Of a DNA stretch of 60,000 bases, positions 45,348-56,167 are shown piece by piece. This DNA comes from Owenia fusiformis (taxonomy: Eukaryota > Annelida > Polychaeta > Sabellida > Oweniidae), in contig CAIIXF020000010.1 in the NCBI GenBank assembly GCA_903813345.2, forward strand, positions 34,401,425 to 34,461,424. Reading direction: 5' to 3'. Position 1 is the stretch's first letter. The number at the start of each line of letters is the position of its first letter. Position numbers and translations under genes: made by a program. The notes beneath the pieces were generated by a model. The model was given only the letters and a program-made list of their open reading frames with translations, was not told the origin of the DNA and did no database searches.

Positions 45348-46457
45348 TTACAGTGTCAATTGACACGCCTTTGTTTGCTCAATATCATGAAAAAATAAAA
45401 ACTGATTGTATTGCCAATCATCTAAATTGCATGTGATGCAGTTGTATTGCCAATCATCTAAAATACATGTGATGCAGTTGTATTGCCCATCATCTAAGTG
45501 TATTCGATGCAGCTGAGCCAAGGGGTTGTATTGCCAATGATCTAAATTGCATGTGATGCAGTTGTATTGCCAATCATCTAAAATACATGTGATGCAGTTG
45601 TATTGCCCATCATCTAAGTGTATTCGATGCAGCTGAGCCAAGGGGTTGTATTGCCAATCATCTTAATTGCATGTGATGCAGTTGTATTGCCAATCATCTA
45701 AAAAACATGTGATGCAGTTGTATTGCCCATCATCTAAGTGTATTCGATGCAGCTGAGCCAAGGGGTTGTATTGCCAATGATCTAAATTGCATGTGATGCA
45801 GTTGTATTGCCAATCATCTAAATTGCATGTGATGCAGTTGTATTGCCAATCATCTAAATTGCATGTGATGCAGTTGTATTGCCAATCATCTAAAATACAT
45901 GTGATGCAGTTGTATTGCCCATCATCTAAGTGTATTCGATGCAGCTGAGCCAAGGGGTTGTATTGCCAATGATCTAAATTGCATGTGATGCAGTTGTATT
46001 GCCAATCATCTAAAATACATGTGATGCAGTTGTATTGCCCATCATCTAAGTGTATTCGATGCAGCTGAGCCAAGGGGTTGTATTGCCAATGATCTAAATT
46101 GCATGTGATGCAGTTGTATTGCCAATCATCTAAAGTGCATGTGATGCAGTTGTATTGCCAATCATCTAAAATACATGTGATGCAGTTGTATTGCCCATCA
46201 TCTAAGTGTATTCGATGCAGCTGAGCCAAGGGGTTGTATTGCCAATGATCTAAATTGCATGTGATGCAGTTGTATTGCCAATCATCTAAAGTGCATGTGA
46301 TGCAGTTGTATTGCCAATCATCTAAAATGCATGCGATGCAGTTGTAGAGACACTTGTTCTTGCCCACATATAGAGGCTCCCAAGGTTGCACTATGTTGGG
46401 AGAATTCAGGCATATTTCAGGGTCATGGTGACATAAGGTGTCACAACGGTAATTCAT
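45348..46457 (-). CDS. Repeat-encoded open frame, about 370 codons with one stop
   Basis: The whole minisatellite is open on the minus strand apart from one TAA in a repeat unit (about 45657). It encodes 12-residue repeats such as CITCNLDDWQYN and a 16-residue variant (PLAQLHRIHLDDGQYN). Each short repeat has a CxxC pair and a W. Unit lengths of 36 and 48 bp are multiples of three, so one open frame persists automatically. The plus strand is closed by a TGA in each 48-bp unit. A non-repeat N-terminal stretch (46346-46457) includes several Cys. No homologous protein is known to me. I favour a non-coding minisatellite that happens to be open. Confidence 0.25.
45406..46341. repeat. Higher-order minisatellite, 24 units (18x36 + 6x48 bp)
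   Basis: 36-bp units start TTGTATTGCCAATCATCTAA. They come in types with AATTGCATGTG, AATACATGTG or AGTGCATGTG. The 48-bp units start TTGTATTGCCCATCATCTAA and end CAGCTGAGCCAAGGGG. The commonest order is 36-36-48 (120-bp period), with extra 36-bp units at about 45802-45873, 46114 and 46270. The 48-bp units start at 45478, 45598, 45718, 45910, 46030 and 46186. A single related unit stands alone at 51006-51040. Confidence 0.93.
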
Positions 46458-46469
46458 TGAAAGATATTG

Positions 46470-46990
46470 AAAAAATCACAAAGTTCAAGTTCTGGGGTAA
46501 AATCCCTGCTTCACCGATGAAAATTAACGAATAATACGGGACTATACTCTTGCGATTTTTTCTAAGAATGGTACATATAGAAAGTACTTGACCTGGACTT
46601 TACATAAATACCTCAAATGGCCACTGTACGTACACATAAACTTACTATACACACCCAAGGAGGATTGGCTCCCAGGATCGAAACTCATATTTTCCAACAA
46701 TGAAAACGTCGAAATGTCGTTATTTTCTGAAATTATAACCGACTATTAATTCAAAATAAACAGTTCAAAAGCCAAAATTCAATTCAAATGTTGAAGTAAA
46801 CAAAATGGCGGCTGTTTGAATTCGAATTTTGTATCACAACATGCCCATATATTGGACAGAATATCGATGTTGCACTCTTGGAGCCAATACTTCTTAATAC
46901 ACACCATTGGATTTAGCATGGCTTCATTTTTAAAGAATGAAAAAACACTACCCGGAAGTGCTAATAGAGATTTTACATTTTGGCATGCCA
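46470..46990 (-). repeat. Dispersed repeat family, minus copy, MITE-interrupted
   Basis: Reverse complement of 27505-27760: TCCCTGCTTCACCGATG, CCTCAAATGGCCAC and CACTACCCGGAAGTG. The hAT-type MITE at 46656-46897 splits it. Confidence 0.75.
46656..46897. mobile_element. 242-bp hAT-type MITE, second copy
   Basis: The left end is CAAGGAGGATTGGCTCCC. The right end (GGAGCCAATACTTCTTAA) is worn. TACACACC flanks both sides (46648-46655, 46898-46905). It is shorter than the 30880-31183 copy through an internal deletion, but shares CAACAATGAAAACG and ACAAAATGGCGGCTGTT. The related repeat at 27579 holds the empty site. Confidence 0.9.
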
Positions 46991-46994
46991 TCTC

Positions 46995-49220
46995 CTGATA
47001 CCTTTGTGAACTAAGGTGAACTAAGGTCATGCGATCATTTATATCCAATCAGAATGCATTTCTGCCACATAGTGATAGCATATATAGTGATCCAAAGCTA
47101 AACCAAGGTATAGGAAGGGTTTATAACATAAAAAAGGGGTGCACTCTTCTGATTGGCCGTGGTTGACATGCATGTTTGCAAACTTAGTACTGGTATCAAG
47201 GGCGTTACAATACCCGGGAAATATCGGTTCATGCAGTACTTGTTTGTGATAGCGCCCTCTGTAGGTCACTGAGCTTAATAGCCTACAGTAATACGGGGTA
47301 GGATATCGGGAATTCGGTCAGTTTCTATCCGTCGATTTCGCTATGAATTGAAGCAAGTGTGACCACTTTATCCACTTAAACAATTTGATAATTGATTAAA
47401 TCTTTAAACAAAACCGATAAACACGTTATACACTTCCTATCTCCTTAGAAATTAGCATGTATTTATGGATTGTGTTTTCGAACAAGGCTCGACCCAGACC
47501 AATAGGGAAATCCTTATGCTAATTAGTATGACGTCATATTTTCCTGGGGAATCCTAGATTTCAAAGCCCCAGTCTAGCTGTTGCTCTTTTGCAGACAGAA
47601 AATTGACAGATTAGCTTTTAACTTTCAGCTTTGATGTTTAAATATTCTGTATTTCTACCGGACTTCTTGCTGAATATCATATAATGTTATAACTTGATTT
47701 GGACCATTGCCCGATTGATCATTCTGAAATTTTTATTGTGATTCATGATTGATTGGCAAGAAATAATTCCTGTTGTTTTCTAGCGAAGTCAAAATGTTAC
47801 AGCATGAGTTATAATGTCGAGTTTGCATCATGTTAACTTCTGCTAGTGATTAGAAGTCCATGCACAAGCATACACATAAGAGACAAACACACCCAGGCTC
47901 CAGGCCGTCAGTGGAAATATAAAACTATTTAAGGCATAAACTGGTATTTAATAGACCGATATGTAGTGTCTGCCATGTATTGAAGGTAAACCAATCTGCA
48001 TTATTAATGTTACTTCTATCAATACATGGATTGTGCAATGGAAAAGCAATGGCACAATCAAAAATGTGCATATCAATCGTGAATATCTCTCGGTTCAAAG
48101 CTTATTTCCAATAGAATCGTGTCAAAATATGTGTCTGAGTAACAGTTATACATTATAATATCGCAAACTCTTACCAATTATCAGCCGAATGGCTCATTTT
48201 CAACGAAATGTCCTTAAGACAACAGCCCTGGGTCGCGCCTGAGACCAAAAACTATTTCAAATAGCCCTCCCCTAAATATATTGGATAATCACATTTATGC
48301 GTGCGCGCGCAGCTCATCCACTGAACGAAACGCCACTTCCCGCTGAAATCACCGGGTATTGATCTTTCCCTTGCTGGTATCCTAACACAATAAAGTCATA
48401 TATATACTACACGGGCGCCGTAGTGAAAATCGGAGCAATCGGCATTACTTGTAACCAGTGCATACTAAAAGCCCATTTTCAGTATGCAATTTTTTAAAAT
48501 GGTTTACACATTTTATAAAGATGGGTTTCGAAAATGCTTCATCATGGAATACCATGACCCTCTCTTCTTGCATCATAGACACAGACATGTTTTTAGATGC
48601 GATGTGTATCAGAATGAAAATGCTCTGGCTTTCTTCCTAGTATATAACTTGGCGGGAGCGTGCAAAGTACTTTCTTGATCACAAAAAATGCCACTGTCAT
48701 AGGAACTCTGCATTTAATGTAAATCCATTGCATATTAATCCGCATGCTAAAGTTAGTAGGTTACGAAGATCAGATTCTTTATAAAACTTGATACAAATCC
48801 ATATTGATATTTAAAATCTGAGTAGACCTCTTATTTTGAAGAACCAACTATCTATCATATTACTCAGATTGGATTAATCAATATTCTCATATTCTGGATT
48901 TTCAAGCCCTGTGATCGGAGGATGCTAGTTTGTAAGATTGTTCAGTATGTATATAGATCAAACATCTCAAACGTTGAACTCATATTTTCTCCATTCTTCG
49001 GGGTGTATAAACTAACAGTTTGTACTTTCTCCAGTGTGGGTTAAGGAAGTAGTTATCAGAAATTTAAACAAAACAGGAAATGAAAAAACACGTGGATATT
49101 TAATTTTTTTAAACTGAATAGAGTTCTGCTTTGCCCATCAACCAGTTTCACTACTCTCACATATCATTTACATAACCAGGATTACAATGATCATGCTCAG
49201 AATGACTCTTAACATCATGT
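46995..49220. other. Gene-free stretch with one hairpin-family fragment
   Basis: No gene recognised. GGGCGCCGTAGTGAAAATCGG at 48413-48433 is half of the hairpin family seen at 22045-22185. Overlapping frames at 48458-48678 show no known motif. Confidence 0.45.
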
Positions 49221-49224
49221 GAGA

Positions 49225-49590
49225 CTTTTCAGCCCTCTGAAGTTGTGACTGAAAAATGCTAAATAGTTTACTTTTGGAAATGTCGCTGAACAGAATGTTC
49301 TGAACTTTTCAGAAAATGTGCCCAATATATTGCTCTAAATCATAGGAGCTTTGAAATTTTGAAAAGTTGTCTGAAACAAAAATTGTGATCATAAAAAGAA
49401 AATGGATTGCTTTCTAAATCAGTTTCTCATTTTTTCCATTTCTAGGAATGAATTCAAAATTTCAAAGCTCCTATCATTTTAAATAATATATTTGGCACAC
49501 TTTCTGAAAAATGCAAAAGATTCTGTCTGGTGAACTTTCCAAAAGTCTAACTTTTAACTGTTTTTTTAGTCACATTTTCTGAGTCACGCT
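49225..49590. repeat. Imperfect foldback, ~130-bp arms
   Basis: 49225-49355 pairs with the reverse complement of 49455-49590: ATAGGAGCTTTGAAATTTTG with its partner AAATTTCAAAGCTCCTAT, and GTGACTGAAAAA with TTTTTTTAGTCAC. Probably a MITE; its ends are too worn for a duplication call. Confidence 0.65.
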
Positions 49591-49594
49591 CCTG

Positions 49595-50480
49595 TGTATA
49601 TACTTTTTCCAGTATGTATGAACCGAAACTAGGTTCATTTCCCATGTGCCTAAACCAATATTTTTTTTATTCACCAATGTTTCTTCTGTGTGTATGAACT
49701 AATATTTATATTTTTCAGTGTATATATGAAACAATACTTTTTAACTGTGTGTATTGACAAATATCATGTACTTTCTCCAGTGTGTGTGAGCAAATATTAT
49801 GTACTTTCACCAGATATTTAACCAATACTCTGTACGTTCTCCACTTTCTATGAACGCATTTTATGTACTTTCTCCTGCATTCTCCTGTGTCCATTCTCCA
49901 ATAGTACAATAACGTCATTTCAAAGGGCAATATAGTGCAATATAGGCGGATAATGTCATTATTGCCCGACTAAAGTCATTGACGCCCGATACAATATTGC
50001 TCACGTCAATATAGCAATTTAAATGCCTTCTCAACTAGTACTAAAACCCCTAGAACAGGCCCTGCAAGGTGGTAATAATATGTATAAGCAAATCATTTGT
50101 ACTTTCTCCAATGTGCATGAACCAATCTTTGTTCATTCTCTTCCGTGTCTCAACAAATATTTTGTTAATTGATCAATATGTCAGAACGAATAAAATGTAC
50201 CTAAACCAGTGTGTATGAACACATTTTATGAACTACTATATCTATAGTGTGTATGAAGAGACAATACGTTCTATCTCCAGTATGAACCAACACGCCTGTG
50301 TATATACTTTCTCCGGTATGTATGAACAAATATTATGTACATGTACTCCACTGTTTATGAACACACATTTTGTATCAACAAATAATGTGTACTTTCTCCA
50401 GTGTGTATGAACGCAGATGTTGAACGTTCTCCAGTTTGTATGAACAAATATTTTGTTTTTTCATCAATGTGCATGCATGA
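49595..50480. repeat. Degenerate ~36-bp minisatellite, interrupted
   Basis: Many diverged units built on GTGTGTATGAACAAATATT then TTGTACTTTCTCCA, with outliers from about 49010. A fragment of the 34425 repeat family is inserted at about 49915-50085 in reverse orientation; units resume directly after it. Confidence 0.75.
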
Positions 50481-50944
50481 ACCAATACATTTTAATTTGT
50501 ACATATGGAACCCAACGGTTAATCATAAGTACCGTATTTCCAAGTAAGATTTTTTTCGAAATGTGCCTGTTTGTGTAACTTAGTCAATAAACTAACTATA
50601 AATGTCTGCAATATTAGAAAAATTCATAGTGATTTTTTGAGCGTTTTGGTAAAGCATTTGATTTGTAATGGCAAGACTGTCTTTATCACTAGAACCTGAG
50701 ACTAACATATAATGGTCTCATCTAGAACTGTACTGCATGGGGTCTTTTGCACATTGATAAGCTATATACTAGTACATTTACTACATAGATTTGCAATGTC
50801 TAGGTTTTATTCAAGTAACTGACTCCACTGAGTGTGTATTCAAATGCTGAGATTATAAAATGTAAAGACCGTTACCTTATGAATGAAAATAAACTCTTTC
50901 ACAAGTGATATGACATTAGTGCACCCATGTCATCGCAAGGACCT

Positions 50945-51045
50945 TAGGTTGGCATGCAAAAATGTAAAATCTCTATTTACCGTAGTGACACCATGACCGC
51001 TAAGTATTGCCAATCATCTAAAATGTATGCGATGTTGTTAAGCCA
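50945..51045 (-). repeat. Short copy of the 46-kb repeat with one minisatellite unit
   Basis: GGCATGCAAAAATGTAAAATCTC matches the complement of 46970-46990. TTACCGTAGTGACACCATGA matches the flank of the big minisatellite. TATTGCCAATCATCTAAAAT then GTATGCGATG is a single repeat unit. It likely shows the pre-expansion state. Confidence 0.7.
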
Positions 51046-51049
51046 GCGG

Positions 51050-53020
51050 CTGTACTCCCCAATGACGCGGTATCGCCGCCAGAACCGCCCGAACGACCGC
51101 GCCACTATTTTATTAGTCGCGCGACAATTTTACAGTTTATAATCAATCAATAGAAAGTGATAGTTTATTCGCGCGATTGTTTCTCAAATGTTAAATTCGC
51201 CCGACTTAAATGAACCATTCAAAACCATGTTTACAAAGGATTACCACCATTTTGATTAGAAGTCCGAAACATTCGATTCAATCACTATCTCTTAATATTC
51301 GTTGATCTAATAGCTGGTAGGGATGCCTCATTGGTGCAGTTCATAACAAGAGTTCGACGAAAAGTTCAGGATGCAGCTAGAACCATGCAAAGGGCAGTTT
51401 AGAGGTAAATAATGGTTTTGACAAGTAGTCTGCCTATTCATAGTACCCATCACAAAAGCTTTGCTTAAAAACGTGGTTAACCAATATCCATTGGTTGTAT
51501 TCTATTTGGTTGCATCTTTCTCCATTTGTTCAACTATTTATTCTGAAATATTACCAACATTTGGAAATACAATCAGGTTTAACAAATAGTTAGGTGAATT
51601 TAGTTTTGAAAATGTTTAAATCCATGCATATGCAGGGGTTTGGAATCAGGATACCAATATCCAGGTCTATATCATTTTTTGCAGAGTACTTGCAGTGGAC
51701 GCAGAAATGTTGTGGAGAAACTCCGGGGGAACCCATGGGTAGTAAAATCAAAGGAAAGAGTGTGCATACGTAATCAGCGGATTGGGTGTTCTTTGGGTAC
51801 TTGATAAATGCAAAAATTAAGATGGCTTTAACAACAATAAACTCGTTTCTCGTACTCCAATTCAGTTTACCATTGGTGTTATGGCAAACATGAACAATGA
51901 ATGTAGAGCAATTCAAGGAGGAATGCTGAGATGATTATGGTGTCGAAGATAACTACATCGAAGACAGATGGCGAATAATCTACTGAAGATAATTTTTATC
52001 TCCCTTTATCCATTTAAAGCCAAACTGAAATAATATAATAAATGTTATTTGGCTCTTCTGCTCGGGGTACTAAACTTGAAAATGCTAATTCGAGGAAAGT
52101 TTCTAATGATGTATTAATGACCCCGGCTAAAAGTCACCCCTTGCAAAATCAAAACAACATACATGTATACAGAATTATATCTACCATTAAAATAACAATA
52201 AATAAAATAACGCAGATGCGAGTAGGTAGTTACCAGATTCACCACCAGGTGGCTCGTTCGGGTCAGATAGCATGGCGGGTATAGGAGAAAGTTCACTTAA
52301 ACTTAAATCACATCTGTTTTAATGATTCAATTTTCATATAACCCTTATGTATCTAATAGTTATGCAAACTAAAATATGTCCAGTAAAAGAAAATGTTATC
52401 TATCCAATACAAGAAAAGATATTTCACTTTTTGTGATTTTGTATCATGGGGTCTATGGGGAATCAACCCGAACAAGAAGTCACATTTTCAAAAAAAATTA
52501 AATTTTGAAAGTTGATAAACAATTTTTGAAACCATATTTATAGATGTACTTTTACATGCAGATTTCAAATATGACATCACCTTGACTGAATTTTGAATAT
52601 TTAATGACGTAAATCAAGATTATTTCTACTCGCACCTAGTCTATTGAATAATATCAACATGTCAACGTTTCTTTTAAACAACTTGATAAAAAGCTTAAAA
52701 TGTCTTTCTTTATAGTAAGTTACAAAGGAGATAAGATAAGGCATCATGAGTCGATTGAGAAAAGTGAAAGGGTAGAACAAATTAAATGTTTTACTGTGGT
52801 TTACTGTGGTAAGATTACGTTCGAACTAATAAGAGATATAAAGCAACCCTTTAGTATTATACTTCTACATTCTCGATTAGATTGGGAATCAGGCTGAAGT
52901 CAATTTCATTTTAAATCGCCAAACTTTTATAGATACTGGAGATAGGATTTATCAAGCGATCCAGAAGGATACATTCGGTTGCAAAACTTGCGCTGTTCTA
53001 CGTGTACATGTAAGTACCGT
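51050..53020. other. Upstream flank of the SLC22 gene
   Basis: No firm gene. Small frames at 51590-51916 (minus), 52042-52284 and 52700-52897 (plus) lack known domains. The last begins with ATG but is unrelated to the transporter. A GTAAGTA at 53010 could be a splice donor of a 5' non-coding exon. Confidence 0.4.
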
Positions 53021-53039
53021 TTAAGTGGACAACAAAACT

Positions 53040-54782
53040 ATGAAATTTGACGATACCTTGACGAAGATTGGAGGATTCGGGAGATACCAGAAGCTTCTTC
53101 TACTAGGCTTCATTATATTTTATCCAGGAAGCAGTTATCAATTTACTAATATCAACTTTCTCGTTGGAGGGATGGACCATTGGTGTAGATTCGATTTTCA
53201 CAGTGATTTTAATAAAACTTATCTCAAGGAGCTTATTATTCCAAAAGCTATTAATGAGTTTGGTGAGGAATTATATAGCAAATGTGAAATGTATGACGTC
53301 AATATTACCGAACTAAGTGATGATCCAGTTGGTGATTTGGGCAAATTGATGCCAGATAGTAATTGGACACGAGTGCCTTGTAATGGTTGGGAATTTGACC
53401 GGACTGAGTTCTATTCAACCATCGTAAGTCAGCACAGACTAGTTTGTGATCGGTCTTGGCTTCAAACTATACCGGCTATAGCCTATGTCATGGGCTCATT
53501 TTGTGGCTCCATTCTTGCTGGATACTTTTCTGATAGATGGGGTAGAAAACGGACTGCAGTTTTAATGATAATGGGCCAAATGTTATGCAATATAGCAGAG
53601 GCATTTTCGCCATATTTCTGGCTATTCGTTGGACTACGATTCTTAGTAGGAATTTGGAATATGGGCGCGCATACTGCACTTTTGATTCTCGTGATAGAAA
53701 ACATGCTTCCAGTCTACCGGAACCATTGTACATATTTCTTCACGCTTGGACGAATTCTTGAATTTATTCTACCTATAACTGCATACTTTGTTCGAAATCA
53801 CGTACACTTGCAAATAATTGGTGTGGGTGTCGCTGTACCCGGACTTATTTATGCCATCCTACTTCCCGAAAGTCCAAGATGGCTTCTCTCCCGCAAACGA
53901 TATAAAGAGTATGATGCAGTGGTGCGTACAATCGCTAAAATAAACGATGTTGCCTTTACCGAAGAGATGACAAAAGGGACGTCAGAATTGGATTTAGAAG
54001 GGAAAGACAATGGGGTCACAGATGAATTAAAGGAAAGGGCGTCTTTCCTGAACTTACTCAGAACGCCACGACTCAGGCAACGCACCTTGATTGTCTGTTT
54101 CCTATGGTTCAGCAGGGGGTTTGTTCTCTATGCATTTGGAACGAATATTGGAAAACTAGTACCAGGAAACATATATTTAAATATGGTACTCATAACGGCT
54201 GGCTCTGAGGTACCTACGTTTCTTACAATTTGGTTTGCTTTATTTAGATCTGGGAGAAGAGTGGCGATGATGATCTATATTTTGATAACTGGATTATGTT
54301 GTTTATTGATGATTCCGCTAATCATGGTGAAAATGAAGTTATTGGTGACGATAGCTGCTATGATAGCGTTGGCAGCATTAAAGACGTTGGAGCGGGTCCT
54401 CGTGCTGTACACGGGAGAGATATATCCAACCCCTGCCAGGACCATTGGCTTTGGAAGCGCAGCGAGTGCTGCACGAATTGCGGCACTAATTGCTACGCAG
54501 CTCCCACTTTTGAAACTTATATGGTTTGGCCTGCCATATGTGTTCCTTTCAATATTTCCAATTGCCTCGAGTGTTCTAGCATATTTCCTCCCTGAAACCA
54601 AGGGCTCTCATCTTCCGGAAACATTTGAAGAAGCGGAAATGTTCGGTACTCGTCTCCATGGTGAATTCGAAAAGAAAAGTGTTAATACAAATGACTCAAA
54701 AGGACATTCAGATCCATCTACCACTGATGCTCGTTCGGAAAAGTCAAATTCCGATAAGCAGATATATATAATAGATGGATAA
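53040..54782 (+). CDS. SLC22-family organic ion transporter, intronless
   Basis: Complete 580-residue major facilitator of the plasma membrane, predicted to move organic cations, anions or zwitterions. It opens MKFDDTLTKIGGFGRYQ, the family N-terminus, then TM1 (about 18-37). A large extracellular loop (38-140) has several Cys and N-glycosylation sites at N58, N88 and N108. Further marks are SQHRLVCDRSW, then motif GYFSDRWGRKR (161-171), LPESPRWLLSRKR (275-287), GEIYPTPARTIGFGSAAS (459-476) and FLPETKGSHLPETFEEAE (516-533). Twelve membrane helices fit, followed by a polar tail. I chose ATG 53040 because an in-frame TAA (53022-53024) precedes it and A is at -3; the in-frame GTG at 53025 is not a likely animal start. 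Vertebrate SLC22 genes have many introns, so an intronless copy suggests retroposition or lineage expansion. The substrate cannot be told. Confidence 0.93.
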   Translation: MKFDDTLTKIGGFGRYQKLLLLGFIIFYPGSSYQFTNINFLVGGMDHWCRFDFHSDFNKTYLKELIIPKAINEFGEELYSKCEMYDVNITELSDDPVGDLGKLMPDSNWTRVPCNGWEFDRTEFYSTIVSQHRLVCDRSWLQTIPAIAYVMGSFCGSILAGYFSDRWGRKRTAVLMIMGQMLCNIAEAFSPYFWLFVGLRFLVGIWNMGAHTALLILVIENMLPVYRNHCTYFFTLGRILEFILPITAYFVRNHVHLQIIGVGVAVPGLIYAILLPESPRWLLSRKRYKEYDAVVRTIAKINDVAFTEEMTKGTSELDLEGKDNGVTDELKERASFLNLLRTPRLRQRTLIVCFLWFSRGFVLYAFGTNIGKLVPGNIYLNMVLITAGSEVPTFLTIWFALFRSGRRVAMMIYILITGLCCLLMIPLIMVKMKLLVTIAAMIALAALKTLERVLVLYTGEIYPTPARTIGFGSAASAARIAALIATQLPLLKLIWFGLPYVFLSIFPIASSVLAYFLPETKGSHLPETFEEAEMFGTRLHGEFEKKSVNTNDSKGHSDPSTTDARSEKSNSDKQIYIIDG

Positions 54783-55116
54783 TTCAAGTGGTTGTTAAGT
54801 GGTGACAGATTGTTATGTTGTCTCCAACATTTTATGGACAGTGTTCGGCGGTCGGCGTCTGGAAAATTGCAGGTGGTGACATTTTGCACGTTAATGCCTT
54901 GTTAATATAAAGCATTTTTAAAGCCCAAGACTCAATGCATTGTTTGCTGAATCATACCATGAAGGTGTTCTTTCCAAACCTTTGCATGACCGAGCAGCGG
55001 GAATGCAAAGCTTAGGAAATAACGCCTGAGTGTGAAGCAGCTACAATGGATTGAGTCTTGGGCTAAAATTATTTTCACACATTGCAACTGTTTAACTAGT
55101 GATGACCTTGCATGTG
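54783..55116. other. 3' flank of the SLC22 gene
   Basis: Presumed 3' UTR. TATAAA-like AATATAAAGC at 54904-54913 could act as a weak polyadenylation signal. A good AATAAA appears only later, inside the foldback element (about 55481). Confidence 0.35.
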
Positions 55117-55125
55117 TTATTGGTA

Positions 55126-55846
55126 GCTTTCTGGTCATCTCAACCCCAAGTTAACTCAACCCAGTAAAACTCAACCCCAAGTCAAGTCGACCCCTGTAAA
55201 ACTCAACCCCAAGTCAACTCAACCCTGTAAAACTCAACCCTAGTAAAACTCAACCCCTATTATTTGTATATATTGATAAACTTATAAGAAAGTTTATTTC
55301 ATAAAAATAATTCTGTTGATCGTGGCATAAGCGAGCCAAAAAAGATATATTTTGACAAAAATGATGCAACTTCCTTCCGAATTGGGGGGAGGGTGTGTGC
55401 GCACCCCTCCTGGCTACGCCTATATGCTTTCAGTCTATTAATTAGTAAATGTTAATGATTTTGTTCATGCATGTTCATATAAATAAAAAGTTATATTACA
55501 TTGTTGATTATTTCTAAATTATCTTAAATTTGATTTCAAAAGATGTCTTAAATTGAATAATAGTTAATTAATCGTTTTCTTTTGGAATACTTTTACAACT
55601 TTCTATTCAAAGTATCATGCAAAATGCTTGATTTTCAGAAATCAATGACTTAAATCATGCATCATAAAAAAATTAAATTAGGCATTGCACAAATGAATAG
55701 GGTTGAGTTTTACTGGGGTTGAGTTTTACAGGGTTGAGTTGACTTGGGGTTGAGTTTTACTGGGGTTGACTTGATTTGGGGTTGAGTTGACTTGGGGTTG
55801 AGTTGACTTGGGTTGAGATGACTTGGGGTTGAGATGACCTGTCACC
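55126..55846. mobile_element. 721-bp foldback element with 9-bp duplication
   Basis: TTATTGGTA flanks both ends (55117-55125, 55847-55855). Seven bases inside each end lies GGTCATCTCAACCCCAAGT or its complement. Each arm then carries a run of short tandem units, AACTCAACCCCAAGTCAACT or AAAACTCAACCC (55137-55258), mirrored by GGGTTGAGTTTTAC and GGGTTGAGTTGACTT units (55700-55838). A worn CTGGCTACGCC end of the CGTAGCCAG family is nested at about 55420. Foldback elements with tandem-repeat arms fit this structure. Confidence 0.85.
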
Positions 55847-55859
55847 TTATTGGTATTTC

Positions 55860-56160
55860 AAACACTGTTCATTATGTGAATATTCTGTTCGGATTGGCTG
55901 GAATCGGACACACCTGCCTAGCTATGTGTGAATATTAATTATATTGAATAGAAATGATATAAAAACACTATTTATAACATTTTAAGAAGATCTATATGCG
56001 GTGTGGTCGTAGACGTTTTAATTGCATATTTAAAATTTGCACCTTTTGCGCCGGCTTTCGCGATGGGCTTGCATTGGTGAAATAACAGATCTCTTTAAAA
56101 CGAGGCAAATAGAGGAGTCCGGACCAATGGTGTAAATTACTGGACAAACAGATCTAATGT
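55860..56160. other. Gene-free stretch
   Basis: Nothing recognised between the foldback and the minus-strand exon. Confidence 0.45.
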
Positions 56161-56167
56161 CACTTAC

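Noticed and set aside
45406-46341. CRISPR-like regularity
   Set aside because: No spacers; all bases belong to related 36- and 48-bp units.
53025-53039. GTG at 53025 as the transporter start
   Set aside because: Animal genes rarely start at GTG. The ATG at 53040 gives the exact family N-terminus (MKFDDTLTKIGGFGRYQ).
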